A stretch of DNA of 64,000 nucleotides from NCBI GenBank assembly GCA_963666535.1, contig OY762913.1:1798001-1862000 (forward strand), written 5' to 3'. This document shows, in pieces, positions 1-7,780 of the stretch. A program made the position numbers and the translations under genes. This DNA is from G963666535 sp963666535 (GTDB lineage: Bacteria; Bacillota; Clostridia; Oscillospirales; Oscillospiraceae). Within the stretch, counting starts at the first letter, position 1, and each line of letters opens with the position of its first letter. The notes beneath the pieces are model-generated. The model had not been told where the DNA came from. It was given only the letters and a program-made list of their open reading frames with translations, and made no database searches.

Positions 1-231
1 TTCGGCGCGTTCGCCGAGATCGTTCCCGGCGTGGACGGCCTAATCCACATTTCTCAGATTGCCGATCGCCGCATTGACAAGCCAGGCGATGTCCTCGCTG
101 AGGGGCAGACCGTGGAAGCAAAAATCACTGCCATTGATGAGGAGAACAAAAAGGTGTCTCTGTCCATCCGTGCTCTGCTCGAACCAGAAACCAGTGACGA
201 GGCCAATTCTGCTGACGCATCTGCCGAGTAA
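1..231 (+). CDS. S1 RNA-binding domain protein, C-terminal part (5' end outside window)
   Basis: The reading frame is open from base 1, so the start lies upstream. The 76 visible residues are one S1/OB-fold repeat: 'FAEIVPGVDGLIHISQIAD' followed by 'VLAEGQTVEAKITAIDEEN' and 'KVSLSIRALL' is the standard end of an S1 domain that binds single-stranded RNA. A short acidic tail (EPETSDEANSADASAE) follows. In many Clostridia such a domain ends ribosomal protein S1 or the IspH-S1 fusion (HMB-PP reductase joined to S1). The MEP genes ispD and ispF just downstream make the fusion attractive, but the visible part cannot decide between them. A strong intrinsic terminator follows the stop codon. Confidence 0.8.
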   Translation, partial: FGAFAEIVPGVDGLIHISQIADRRIDKPGDVLAEGQTVEAKITAIDEENKKVSLSIRALLEPETSDEANSADASAE

Positions 232-243
232 ATATTTGATGGA

Positions 244-283
244 AAGCCGCCTTGCATTCTAACGGAATGCAAGGCGGCTTTTT
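244..283 (+). terminator. Intrinsic terminator after the S1-domain gene
   Basis: A perfect 16-bp stem (AAGCCGCCTTGCATTC with its complement) closes a 5-base loop TAACG and runs into a T-tract. It separates the S1 gene from carD. Confidence 0.85.
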
Positions 284-301
284 CCTGTCATGAAATAAAA
301 C

Positions 302-330
302 TTGCAATTCCGTGCAAAATGCGCTATAAT
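302..330 (+). promoter_or_regulatory. Sigma-A type promoter of carD
   Basis: TTGCAA at 302-307 and TATAAT at 325-330 are separated by 17 bp. This is a near-consensus housekeeping promoter 39 bases before the carD start and just after the upstream terminator. Confidence 0.7.
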
Positions 331-368
331 AAATCTGAGATAATATGCAACTGAAGGAGGTGTGGGTC

Positions 369-845
369 GTGTTTCAAATCGGGGATAAAATTGTCCATCC
401 CATGCACGGAGCCGGGGTTATTGATAGCATCGTGCAAAAAAAAGTAAACGGAGTGGTACGGGAATACTATATCCTGAAACTGCCTGTGGGTTCCATGCTG
501 GTCATGATCCCCACCGAAAACAGCGCGGAGATTGGCGTCCGGCCGGTGGTCGATGGGCTCAGGGCTGATGAAATCATTGCGTCCATCACGGATATGGAGG
601 TCGATACCACACAGAACTGGAATCGACGATATCGTGAAAATATGGAGCGATTAAAAAGTGGCAATTTGATTGAGGTCGCCCGGGTAGTCAAGGGGCTGAT
701 GTTGCGGGACGGAGAGCGGGGGCTTTCCACAGGGGAGCGAAAAATGCTCCATTCCGCGAAGCAAATCTTAATTTCCGAGATTGTGCTTTCTCAAAATACC
801 AGCTATGAAGCGGTGGAAGCGCGCATCACGAAAGCGCTGGCATAA
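369..845 (+). CDS. carD: CarD/CdnL-family RNA polymerase-binding regulator
   Basis: The 158-residue protein begins with the CarD_TRCF RNA-polymerase interaction fold ('FQIGDKIVHPMHGAGVIDSI', then 'YYILKLP...MLVMIPTE'). A helical C-terminal DNA-contact domain follows ('NRRYRENMERLKSG', 'LSTGERKMLHSAKQIL'). Family members bind the polymerase beta subunit and stabilise the open promoter complex. The start is taken as GTG at 369 because AAGGAGGTG at 353-361 sits 7 bases ahead; the longer in-frame ATG at 345 lies before the ribosome site and would add residues not seen in the family. The gene has its own promoter and terminator, so it is probably transcribed alone. Its place directly before ispD-ispF is common in Firmicutes. 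Confidence 0.9.
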   Translation: MFQIGDKIVHPMHGAGVIDSIVQKKVNGVVREYYILKLPVGSMLVMIPTENSAEIGVRPVVDGLRADEIIASITDMEVDTTQNWNRRYRENMERLKSGNLIEVARVVKGLMLRDGERGLSTGERKMLHSAKQILISEIVLSQNTSYEAVEARITKALA

Positions 846-853
846 TATAAGTG

Positions 854-881
854 AAAAGGAGCCTTTTTTGGCTCCTTTTTT
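854..881 (+). terminator. Intrinsic terminator after carD
   Basis: AAAAGGAGCC pairs with GGCTCCTTTT around a T6 loop and ends in a T-tract, only 20 bases before the ispD start. Confidence 0.75.
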
Positions 882-902
882 GTCATGAAAGGGGAAAGTC
901 AA

Positions 903-1640
903 ATGGCGGCTTTTTGGAAACGCTTTCTTGGTGGCAGCAAAGATGTCTCCGCAGACTTTTGTACGGCGGTTCTGGTGGCTGCCGGTTCCTCCTCCAGAAT
1001 GAACGGCTTGGATAAACTATTCTGTGAATTGCAGGGAGAGCCGGTGCTGGCCTACACCTTACGAGCCCTGAACGATTGCCCCCTGATTGACGAAATTGTG
1101 GTGGTGACCCGGGCGGAGTCCCTTGTGCCTGTCAGCAATTTATGCAAAAGCAGCGGGGCCGATAAGGTAACGCGTGTTGTGGTGGGCGGGGATACTCGCA
1201 CACAGTCCGCACTGAGCGGTATACGCGAGGCGAATGAGGAAGCCACGCTCATTGCCATTCACGATGGAGCCAGGCCCTTTGTCTCTCAGCAGGTGCTGGA
1301 GGCCGTGATTAGAAGTGCTGCCGAGACGGGAGCCGCCGCACCAGCTGTCGCAGTGAAGGATACTATTAAGCGAGTGGAGAACGGGCTGGTGACACAGACC
1401 CTTCCGCGGGAGGAACTGCGCGCAGTGCAGACGCCGCAGGTGTTTGAAGCGTCGCTGATTCGGGCGGCGCTGCAGAAGGCACTGGATGACAAGGCAGACG
1501 TTACCGATGACTGTGCCGCTGTGGAGCGGATTGGCATGAAGGTTACCCTGACGCAGGGGGCTGCGGAAAACTTTAAGATCACAACACCAACGGATCTTTT
1601 ACTGGCAAATGGACTGCTGGAGGGGGATGAGATTCTGTGA
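903..1640 (+). CDS. ispD: 2-C-methyl-D-erythritol 4-phosphate cytidylyltransferase
   Basis: IspD transfers CMP from CTP to methylerythritol 4-phosphate, the third step of the MEP isoprenoid pathway. The nucleotide-binding start 'VLVAAGSSSRMNGLDKLF' (family pattern AAGxGxRM..K), 'HDGARPFV', 'PREELRAVQTPQVFE' and 'DDCAAVE' are all present in a 245-residue protein of normal length. An extra 20 or so residues (AAFWKRFLGGSKDVSADF) precede the core. ATG 903 follows AAAGGGGAAAG; ATG 885 is an in-frame alternative adding six residues. The stop overlaps the ispF start (GTGA), so the two are translationally coupled. Confidence 0.92.
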   Translation: MAAFWKRFLGGSKDVSADFCTAVLVAAGSSSRMNGLDKLFCELQGEPVLAYTLRALNDCPLIDEIVVVTRAESLVPVSNLCKSSGADKVTRVVVGGDTRTQSALSGIREANEEATLIAIHDGARPFVSQQVLEAVIRSAAETGAAAPAVAVKDTIKRVENGLVTQTLPREELRAVQTPQVFEASLIRAALQKALDDKADVTDDCAAVERIGMKVTLTQGAAENFKITTPTDLLLANGLLEGDEIL

Positions 1641-2107
1641 GGATTGGACATGGATATGATGTGCACCGGCTGGTGCCGGATAGAAAGCTGATCATAGGCG
1701 GGGTGCTGATTCCGTATGAACTTGGGCTTCTGGGTCATTCTGACGCTGATGTACTTACCCATGCGCTGATGGATTCCCTTTTAGGCGCTGCCGGACTTGG
1801 TGATATCGGCCACGCATTTCCTGACAATGACCCAGCATACGATGGCATATCCAGTTTGCTTCTGCTAGAAAAGGTGATGCAGCGGCTGAAGAAAGATGGG
1901 TGGTATGTGGGGAATGCAGACATCACCGTGATTGCCCAGCGCCCGAAGCTCGCGCCCTATCTGCCGGAAATGCGAACCATGGTGGCTGACGCGATGTGCG
2001 TTGCACCCGAGCAGGTCAACATCAAGGCCACCACCGAGGAAGGACTGGGATTTTCCGGACGCGGCGAAGGAATTGCGGCTCATGCGGTTGTCCTCTTAGA
2101 AAAATAA
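1637..2107 (+). CDS. ispF: 2-C-methyl-D-erythritol 2,4-cyclodiphosphate synthase
   Basis: IspF cyclises CDP-methylerythritol 2-phosphate with loss of CMP in the MEP pathway. 'RIGHGYDVHRLV' carries the zinc ligands Asp and His, 'LLGHSDADVLTHALMDSLLG' gives the third zinc His and the core, and 'KATTEEGLGFSGRGEGIAAHA' is the C-terminal signature. Length 156 residues is typical. It starts at GTG inside the ispD stop codon, with GGAGGGGG a short distance upstream. The ispD-ispF pair is the usual arrangement, and a terminator follows. Confidence 0.95.
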   Translation: MRIGHGYDVHRLVPDRKLIIGGVLIPYELGLLGHSDADVLTHALMDSLLGAAGLGDIGHAFPDNDPAYDGISSLLLLEKVMQRLKKDGWYVGNADITVIAQRPKLAPYLPEMRTMVADAMCVAPEQVNIKATTEEGLGFSGRGEGIAAHAVVLLEK

Positions 2108-2127
2108 CTGCAATCCCCATGTATTTA

Positions 2128-2163
2128 AACACTGTAATGTGAAAACACATTACAGTGTTTTTT
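2128..2163 (+). terminator. Intrinsic terminator after ispF
   Basis: A perfect 14-bp stem AACACTGTAATGTG / CACATTACAGTGTT with an AAAA loop is followed by T6. Confidence 0.85.
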
Positions 2164-2214
2164 GTCTCCAAGCGCCTGCTGTTTGCATAGACTATCAAGA
2201 GAGGAGGGGTATTT

Positions 2215-2469
2215 ATGGTCTACTATCTCATTGTATGCCGTTCGCTGACCTATGCGCAGCGAACAAGTTTGGCATTGGAACGTGCGGGCATTACGGCCCG
2301 GGTGCTTCGCTCCCCCAAAAGTATTTCCGGTACAGGTTGCAGCCACTCGGTTAAGATCTCAGAGCGCAAACTCGCCGATGCGCTTGTGGTTTTGAATCGG
2401 GCTGGACTTACGCCTGACCGCATTTATATTGCGGAAAGGGATGGCGGTTACAAGGAGGTTAATTTGTGA
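2215..2469 (+). CDS. DUF3343 family protein, putative sulfur/selenium carrier
   Basis: An 84-residue protein starting 'YYLIVCRSLTYAQRTSLALE' with 'GITARVLRSPKSIS' and 'GCSHSVKI'. This matches the DUF3343 pattern: a beta-alpha fold resembling a thiol-containing carrier, with Cys in 'VCRS' and 'GCSHS'. Family members are often next to selenium or sulfur transfer genes. Here the stop codon overlaps the GTG start of a cysteine desulfurase (GTGA at 2466-2469), so the two are coupled. AGAGGAGGGGT at about 2200-2210 is the ribosome site. The function as an S/Se carrier is inferred from context; the family itself is not biochemically settled. Confidence 0.8.
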   Translation: MVYYLIVCRSLTYAQRTSLALERAGITARVLRSPKSISGTGCSHSVKISERKLADALVVLNRAGLTPDRIYIAERDGGYKEVNL

Positions 2470-3596
2470 TCTATCTTGATAATGCCGCCACCACACTTCA
2501 CAAACCACCCGCTGTTATCAGTGCCGTGGAGCTTGCCATGAAAACCATGGCGAGCCCAGGCCGCGGTGGGCATCAGGCAGCCCTCTCGGCAGCAGATGCC
2601 GTGTTTGCCTGCCGGCAGCGGGCAGCACGGATGTTTGGGGTTGCACAGCCAGATCAAGTCGTATTCACTATGAACGCGACCCATGCCCTTAACATCGCCA
2701 TTCGATCCGCTGTCAAACCGGGTGATACCGTGGTGATTACAGGCTATGAGCACAACGCGGTGACACGCACGCTTGCTTCGATTGAGGATGTGCATGTTCT
2801 TGTCGCAGACTCCCAGTTGTTCCAGCCGGAGGAAACGCTGGCGCGGGTGGAGCAATTGCTGCAGACCAACCCGGTAACGACGGTTATCTGCAATCACGTT
2901 TCCAACGTGTTTGGGTATGTGCAGCCCGCTGAAGCGATCGGGGCGCTTTGCGACCGTTTCGGAGTCACTTATCTTGTAGACGCTTCCCAGTCCGCCGGTG
3001 TTCTGCCGGTCCACGTGGGTAATTTGAAAGCGGACTTTGTTGCCATGCCGGGGCATAAGGGGCTATATGGTCCCCAGGGCACGGGTATTCTGCTGTGCAC
3101 GGGTGATGTCTCACCCTTCATTTCAGGCGGTACAGGAAGTGATTCTATTAGGCAGGAGATGCCCGATTTTTTGCCCGATCGACTGGAGGCCGGCACCCAT
3201 AACGTTCCCGGGATTGCAGGGCTGGAGAAGGGTATTTCATTTGTGGAACGCGTGGGGATTAAGGCTATTCTAGCCCATGATCAGTCGTTGATTGGCCGCG
3301 CCAGCACCAGACTTTCGGTTTTGCCTGGTGTGCATGTGTACGCAGCGAAGAGACCAGGGCTGCAAACCGGCGTTTTGTCCTTCACAATAGAGGGGCTGGA
3401 CTGCGAAACGGTGGGAGAACGGCTGTCTGAGCGGGGCGTTGCCGTTCGAGCAGGACTGCATTGTGCGCCGCTTGCGCACAAGACGGCAGGAACGCTGAGC
3501 AGCGGAACAGTTCGCGCAAGTGTATCGGCTTTTAATACCGTGCGGGAAATTGACCGCTTTATTGGTTTGGTAGACGGACTTCGCCGCAAAGGCTGA
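2466..3596 (+). CDS. Class V aminotransferase, cysteine desulfurase family (EF2568 type)
   Basis: A 376-residue PLP enzyme. 'IYLDNAATTLHKPP' is the NifS/SufS-type N-terminus, 'VVITGYEHNAVTRTL' contains the conserved His that stacks on PLP, 'VDASQSAGVLP' supplies the Asp, and 'AMPGHKGLYGPQGTGIL' holds the PLP lysine. 'RAGLHCAPLAHKT' contains the active-site Cys of the SufS-like group. The enzyme should release sulfur or selenium from cysteine/selenocysteine as enzyme-bound persulfide or selenide. The short spacing around the active Cys and pairing with DUF3343 fit the subgroup first named from Enterococcus EF2568, associated with selenium-dependent enzymes. Selenium specificity is inference. 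Confidence 0.82.
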   Translation: MIYLDNAATTLHKPPAVISAVELAMKTMASPGRGGHQAALSAADAVFACRQRAARMFGVAQPDQVVFTMNATHALNIAIRSAVKPGDTVVITGYEHNAVTRTLASIEDVHVLVADSQLFQPEETLARVEQLLQTNPVTTVICNHVSNVFGYVQPAEAIGALCDRFGVTYLVDASQSAGVLPVHVGNLKADFVAMPGHKGLYGPQGTGILLCTGDVSPFISGGTGSDSIRQEMPDFLPDRLEAGTHNVPGIAGLEKGISFVERVGIKAILAHDQSLIGRASTRLSVLPGVHVYAAKRPGLQTGVLSFTIEGLDCETVGERLSERGVAVRAGLHCAPLAHKTAGTLSSGTVRASVSAFNTVREIDRFIGLVDGLRRKG

Positions 3597-3602
3597 ATTT
3601 TG

Positions 3603-3639
3603 TTTCGGGAAAGGCGGCGGCATGTCGCCTTTTCCGAAA
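3603..3639 (+). terminator. Possible weak terminator after the desulfurase gene
   Basis: TTTCGG and AAAGGCG pair with CGCCTTT and CCGAAA around a GC-rich loop. No T-tract follows on this strand, only an A-rich stretch, so its efficiency is doubtful. Confidence 0.4.
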
Positions 3640-3666
3640 ATTAAAGAAAAGTTCATACCCTTTTTG

Positions 3667-3695
3667 TTGCCATTTTAAAGGGGATACAGTATAAT
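3667..3695 (+). promoter_or_regulatory. Sigma-A type promoter of the cdaA operon
   Basis: TTGCCA (3667-3672) and TATAAT (3690-3695) with a 17-bp spacer lie 84 bases before cdaA. Confidence 0.65.
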
Positions 3696-3778
3696 AAATT
3701 AAATATGGAGTATTACGAAGTCAGCCAAGGATTGGAAAACACGGATCAGCGATTCTTACACGAAGGAGATGGTGCACG

Positions 3779-4642
3779 ATGGAGGTTTTCACCTCCGTGC
3801 TGCAAAGCGCGGTCGAGTATTTGAAAACGGTTGAATTCACTGCAATTTTCGACATCGCCATTGTTGCCTTTGTTATCTACAAAATTTTATGGGCCGTGCG
3901 CTGGGGAAGTTCCGGCCGCGTTATGAAGGGCGTTCTCGTTGTCATCATTGCACTGTGGCTGTCTGCGGTGTTCAACCTCTATGCGGTCAACTTTGTTCTT
4001 ACCCGGACACTGGAGTGGGGCGTTCTGGCAATGGTAATCCTTTTCCAGCCGGAGATCCGCCATTTTCTGGAACGCGTGGGCAGCAGCCGCCTGAGCGATG
4101 TTTTTGCGCATAAAGAAACGCCGGACGAACTGAAAAACGCCATTTTTCAAACGGTAATCGCCTATACCTCGCTTTCCAAAGACAAGACGGGTGCCCTTAT
4201 CGTGTTCGAGCGCCACGACCTTTTAGACGACGCCATCAAAACCGGTATCGTTTTGGATGCCGCCGTATCAGGCGAGCTGCTGAAAAATATTTTTTGGAAT
4301 AAAGCCCCCATGCATGATGGAGCAGTGATTGTCCGCAAGGGCCGCATCGTCGGCGCGGGCTGTATGCTGCCGCTGTCGGGGAATGTCAACCTTAGCCGCG
4401 ATCTTGGGATGCGTCACCGCGCCGGAATTGGTATGAGTGAACATTCCGACGCGGTTGTCGCCATCGTTTCCGAAGAGACAGGCTCTATCTCTGTGGCTGT
4501 GGGGGGGATGCTGAAGCGGCATCTGGCCCCGGAAACGCTGGAGCGGTTCCTGTTTAACGAGCTAATGCCTGATCAGGAGACAGTCACCGAAAATGCGAAC
4601 CCATTTTCTGTTTTGTTCAAGGCCAGAAAGGGGGGAGAATAG
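3779..4642 (+). CDS. cdaA: Diadenylate cyclase CdaA
   Basis: CdaA condenses two ATP into cyclic di-AMP, a signal controlling potassium and osmolyte transport and cell-wall balance. Three hydrophobic segments fill roughly residues 20-95. The DAC domain follows with the catalytic 'HDGAVIVRKGRI' (DGA motif) and 'GMRHRAGIGMSE' (RHR motif). Length 287 is typical. A GAAGGAG site precedes ATG 3779. The gene runs directly into cdaR, encoding the YbbR-domain partner, as in Bacillus; glmM, often third in this operon, is absent here. Confidence 0.95.
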   Translation: MEVFTSVLQSAVEYLKTVEFTAIFDIAIVAFVIYKILWAVRWGSSGRVMKGVLVVIIALWLSAVFNLYAVNFVLTRTLEWGVLAMVILFQPEIRHFLERVGSSRLSDVFAHKETPDELKNAIFQTVIAYTSLSKDKTGALIVFERHDLLDDAIKTGIVLDAAVSGELLKNIFWNKAPMHDGAVIVRKGRIVGAGCMLPLSGNVNLSRDLGMRHRAGIGMSEHSDAVVAIVSEETGSISVAVGGMLKRHLAPETLERFLFNELMPDQETVTENANPFSVLFKARKGGE

Positions 4643-5880
4643 TGGTGAGGAAGATTCGCGAAAGCCGCTGGCTATATGTTGTTCTTTCCATTGTGATGGC
4701 TATCGCATTCTGGATGTACGTTCGGGTTGAAACCGATCCAGACGCAACCAAACCAATTCATAATATCAGCGTTTCCCTGCAGGGGGAGGATGTGCTAGAG
4801 GCTAGGGGACTGATGGTGTCCGCAACGGAACCGGGTGATGTCGACTTGACGCTAAAAGGTTCCGTCAGTGTGATCAACAACATCACAAATCGCAACATCA
4901 CAGTCGTACTTGATGTTTCCAAGATTACCGAGGCAGGCGATTACGATCTTGACTATACTGTTGGGCTTCCCACCAACGTGTCTGCGTCCAGTGTTACGGT
5001 GATGGACAAACTCCCAACTGCCGTCCATGTGAGCATTGCAACGCTTTATTCCAAAGAAATTAAGGTCACCGGATCTTTTTCCGGCAGCATAGCAGATGGG
5101 TATCAGGCCGGTGAATTTGAGATCACACCCATGCTCATCACAGTCAGCGGCGAGGAGAACATGGTCGACCAAGTGGATCACGCCGTTGTTTTGCTGGAAA
5201 CGGACGAGGAACTTTCTGAGACCTATACCGGCGAGCTTCCTTTTGTTCTTGTCAATGCCAAGGGAGCCGAGCTTTCTGACTTTAATCTGCGCACCAGCGT
5301 TAATACTGTGGAGGTGACGCTTCCTGTTGTCATGGTGCGGGACATCCCGCTCACTGTTGATCTGATCGCGGGCGGCGGTGCCACTGCAGATCATGTGACG
5401 GTTAAAATTACACCTGATATAATATCCGTGGCTGGCACCGAGGAGGATATCTTACCGCTGACCAAGATATCACTGGGGCAGATTGACTTGTCGAAAATCG
5501 TCAGCACCGACGTTTTAACTTATCCCATCACGCTGGACAGCGCTTTGACAAATGTCAGCGGACTGGAACAAGCGACTGTATCGATTACCATTGACGGCCT
5601 GACGACCGACGTGCTCAGCAGCGGCAATATTGAACTGATCAATATTCCGAATGGATATTCCGCCAATGCCATTACCCAGTCACTGGATGTGCAGATTCGC
5701 GGTCCGGAGGACGTTGTGGCAACCATTGTATCGTCCCAGCTCCGTATTGTGGCTGACCTGTCAGGCTCGGTTTCCGGCAAGGGACGCTATACACTTCCGG
5801 TAAAGGTTTATTTAGACGGGAACAGTGCCGCGGGCGTTGTGGGCGAGTATACCATCGTGGTCGCTGTGACCAAAAAATAG
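4642..5880 (+). CDS. cdaR: YbbR-domain protein, CdaA regulator
   Basis: A 412-residue protein with an N-terminal membrane anchor (about residues 10-25, 'WLYVVLSIVMAIAFWMYV') followed by an extracytoplasmic region of repeated YbbR domains. These are visible as recurring 'VTLxxxVSVINN', 'VSGSFSGSIADGYQAGEF', 'ITVSGEENMVDQVD' and 'IRGPEDVVATIVSSQ' type segments, about four repeats. CdaR binds CdaA and modulates its cyclase activity. GTG at 4642 overlaps the cdaA stop; GTG at 4645 is equally possible and has better spacing from the GGGGGGAG ribosome site. Confidence 0.9.
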   Translation: MVRKIRESRWLYVVLSIVMAIAFWMYVRVETDPDATKPIHNISVSLQGEDVLEARGLMVSATEPGDVDLTLKGSVSVINNITNRNITVVLDVSKITEAGDYDLDYTVGLPTNVSASSVTVMDKLPTAVHVSIATLYSKEIKVTGSFSGSIADGYQAGEFEITPMLITVSGEENMVDQVDHAVVLLETDEELSETYTGELPFVLVNAKGAELSDFNLRTSVNTVEVTLPVVMVRDIPLTVDLIAGGGATADHVTVKITPDIISVAGTEEDILPLTKISLGQIDLSKIVSTDVLTYPITLDSALTNVSGLEQATVSITIDGLTTDVLSSGNIELINIPNGYSANAITQSLDVQIRGPEDVVATIVSSQLRIVADLSGSVSGKGRYTLPVKVYLDGNSAAGVVGEYTIVVAVTKK

Positions 5881-5899
5881 ACAAGGAGTAGCGTTTATT

Positions 5900-6316
5900 A
5901 TGACACAGACCGGCATTGTAAGGCGCACATTGGAGGATGAGCAGGCTATGGTCGTTGTCCTGCGCGCCTCCGCCTGCGGACACGACTGTTCGAGTTGCCA
6001 GGGTTGCTCCATGTCTGAAAAGCGAGAAGTGCTGGTTACGGCAAAAAATGCGCCGGGCGCTGTGGCCGGGGATACGGTTATTTTGGAATCCGCGACAAAG
6101 AATATCCTCGGTGCTGCATTTGTAGTGTATCTGGTGCCATTTATCCTTCTCTTCGCAGCCTATCTGATTGCTGTCGGCTACGGGGCAACGGAAACCATGG
6201 CAACGCTTTCCGGTATCCTTGGTTTTCTGGCTGGTCTCGTTGTTGCTGTGGTCGTGAATCGCCACGTTAAAAATCATGAATCCATAGCCTTTTCCATCCG
6301 CTCAATTGTGGGGTGA
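5900..6316 (+). CDS. RseC/MucC-like (SoxR-reducing) membrane protein
   Basis: A 138-residue protein with a Cys cluster 'CGHDCSSCQGCS' near residue 30 and two hydrophobic helices ('AAFVVYLVPFILLFAAYLIAV' region, then 'LSGILGFLAGLVVAVVV'). This is the RseC/RsxC-associated layout: an N-terminal cytoplasmic beta domain that may hold an Fe-S cluster, then two membrane spans. In proteobacteria it is linked to sigma-E control or SoxR reduction and Rnf electron transport; its role in Clostridia is not established. The ribosome site is AAGGAG before ATG 5900. The stop lies seven bases before the inferred DUF5685 start. Confidence 0.85.
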   Translation: MTQTGIVRRTLEDEQAMVVVLRASACGHDCSSCQGCSMSEKREVLVTAKNAPGAVAGDTVILESATKNILGAAFVVYLVPFILLFAAYLIAVGYGATETMATLSGILGFLAGLVVAVVVNRHVKNHESIAFSIRSIVG

Positions 6317-6322
6317 ATCACT

Positions 6323-7198
6323 ATTTTTGGATATGTCCGCGCCTTAAAAGATGAACTGAAGTGCAAAGAGTTTGACAGTTATCAGTCTGTATACTGTGGC
6401 CTGTGTGCGACAATTCGGTCGCGGTACGGTCTGTATGCCACGCTGTTTCTGAATTACGACTTTGTATTTCTTGCCATGCTCCTCCCGCCGGAAGGCAGCA
6501 CCCCAGCGACCCAGGAGCGCCGCTGCGTAGCTTGTCCGCTTCGAAAAAAGCGAATGTGTGCCTGTTGGCCCGGCTTAGAGCTGGCCGCGGATGAGAGCGT
6601 AATCCTGACGTATCACAAGCTGCTGGACAGTGTGGCTGATAGGGGATTCTTCCGCGGGCTTCCGGCCAGGTTTTTATCGCTGCTTCTGCGCCCCGCCTAC
6701 CGAACGGCTGCACAGTACAGGCCCGAATTTGATGGCCGGGTGACAGAGTGTCTTGCTCAGTTGCAGCAGCTGGAAGCAGACCAATCCGGTTCCATTGACC
6801 GCACCGCTGATACCTTTGCCCGCATTTTGGAGGCTGCCGCTCCCTGTGATTCCGACACGCGGCAGGAACGGACCTTGGCACAGTTGCTGTACCATGTGGG
6901 GAGATGGATTTATCTAGTGGATGCCCGCGACGATCTGCGGGAGGATAAACAGCGCGGTCAGTATAATCCACTGTCTCTGCGCTTTTCCGGTGGGGAACCG
7001 GATGATGAATACCTGCATACCACGCTGCAACATTCCCTCAATCTGGCCGCTGCCGCATATAGTCTTCTTCCGGCAGGGCCGTGGCACAGCGTCGTGGGGA
7101 ATATTTTATATCTAGGACTGCCGGCTGTGGAACAGGCTGTTTTTGCCGGCGACTGGAACAAAAGAAAGAAAAATAACATTGGGAGAAACAACACATGA
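6323..7198 (+). CDS. DUF5685 family protein with a non-canonical ATT start
   Basis: The first in-frame ATG is at 6476, but the same frame is open and conserved back to 6323. It reads 'FGYVRALKDELKCKEFDSY', then 'VYCGLC' and 'LYATLFLNYDFVFLAML', which is the recognised N-terminus of the family (normally MFGYV...). The codon before FGYV is ATT, six bases past the TGA of the preceding gene, with GGGGTGA just upstream. Starting there gives 291 residues, the usual family length, and retains the first Cys pair (CGLC); a second cluster is 'CVACPLRKKRMC'. The Cys pattern suggests metal binding. Function unknown. It overlaps the downstream J-domain gene by four bases. Confidence 0.72.
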   Translation: MFGYVRALKDELKCKEFDSYQSVYCGLCATIRSRYGLYATLFLNYDFVFLAMLLPPEGSTPATQERRCVACPLRKKRMCACWPGLELAADESVILTYHKLLDSVADRGFFRGLPARFLSLLLRPAYRTAAQYRPEFDGRVTECLAQLQQLEADQSGSIDRTADTFARILEAAAPCDSDTRQERTLAQLLYHVGRWIYLVDARDDLREDKQRGQYNPLSLRFSGGEPDDEYLHTTLQHSLNLAAAAYSLLPAGPWHSVVGNILYLGLPAVEQAVFAGDWNKRKKNNIGRNNT

Positions 7199-7779
7199 AC
7201 GATCCATATAGCGTACTCGGCGTCAAAACCAATGCAAGCGATGATGAAGTCAAGCGGGCTTATCGCGAGCTTGCCCGTAAATATCATCCCGACAACTATC
7301 AGAACAACCCTTTGGCTGATCTGGCAGAAGAGAAGATGAAGGAGGTTAACGAGGCATACGACGCGATCACAAAGATGCGGTCTGGCGGCTCCTATACCTC
7401 CGGTGCCGCTCAGCAGAACTATCAACGTTCCTCGACCTCATCCAGTCCGCTTTACACACAGGTTCGCAATACCATCAACATGGGGGACGTTGCCGGAGCA
7501 GAGCGGCTGCTCCGGGATGCGCCGTCCCGTGACGGCGAATGGTATTTCCTCGCCGGCAGCATTGCCTATCGCAAGGGGTGGTTGGATGAGGCGCAGCAAA
7601 ACTATCAGATGGCCTGCCAGATGGAGCCGGGCAACATGGAGTACCGTCAGGCGCTGAGCATGATGCAGCAGGGTGGCCAGGCCTATCGCCCCTATGGATA
7701 CGGCGGTGGGATGGATTCCACCGATTGCTGTACGTCGCTGCTATGTCTTAACTGCCTTTGCGGCGGAGGGAATTGCTGA
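7195..7779 (+). CDS. J-domain protein with TPR-like region and Cys-rich tail
   Basis: Residues 3-65 are a DnaJ domain ('DPYSVLGVKTNASDDEVKRA', 'KYHPDNY' carrying the HPD motif that stimulates DnaK). An S/Q/Y-rich linker follows, then a helical repeat ('GDVAGAERLLRDAPSRDGEW', 'YRKGWLDEAQQNYQMAC') that resembles one or two TPRs. The C-terminus is unusual: 'DSTDCCTSLLCLNCLCGGGNC' style, six cysteines in about 18 residues. There is no DnaJ zinc-finger or substrate domain, so this is a class C co-chaperone. Overlap with DUF5685 (ATGA) indicates joint expression and possibly a common client. Confidence 0.85.
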   Translation: MNDPYSVLGVKTNASDDEVKRAYRELARKYHPDNYQNNPLADLAEEKMKEVNEAYDAITKMRSGGSYTSGAAQQNYQRSSTSSSPLYTQVRNTINMGDVAGAERLLRDAPSRDGEWYFLAGSIAYRKGWLDEAQQNYQMACQMEPGNMEYRQALSMMQQGGQAYRPYGYGGGMDSTDCCTSLLCLNCLCGGGNC

Positions 7780-7780
7780 T

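Noticed and set aside
2448..3056. Long minus-strand ORF of 202 codons opposite the desulfurase gene
   Set aside because: Codon shadow of a clear PLP enzyme; no domain, no ribosome site.
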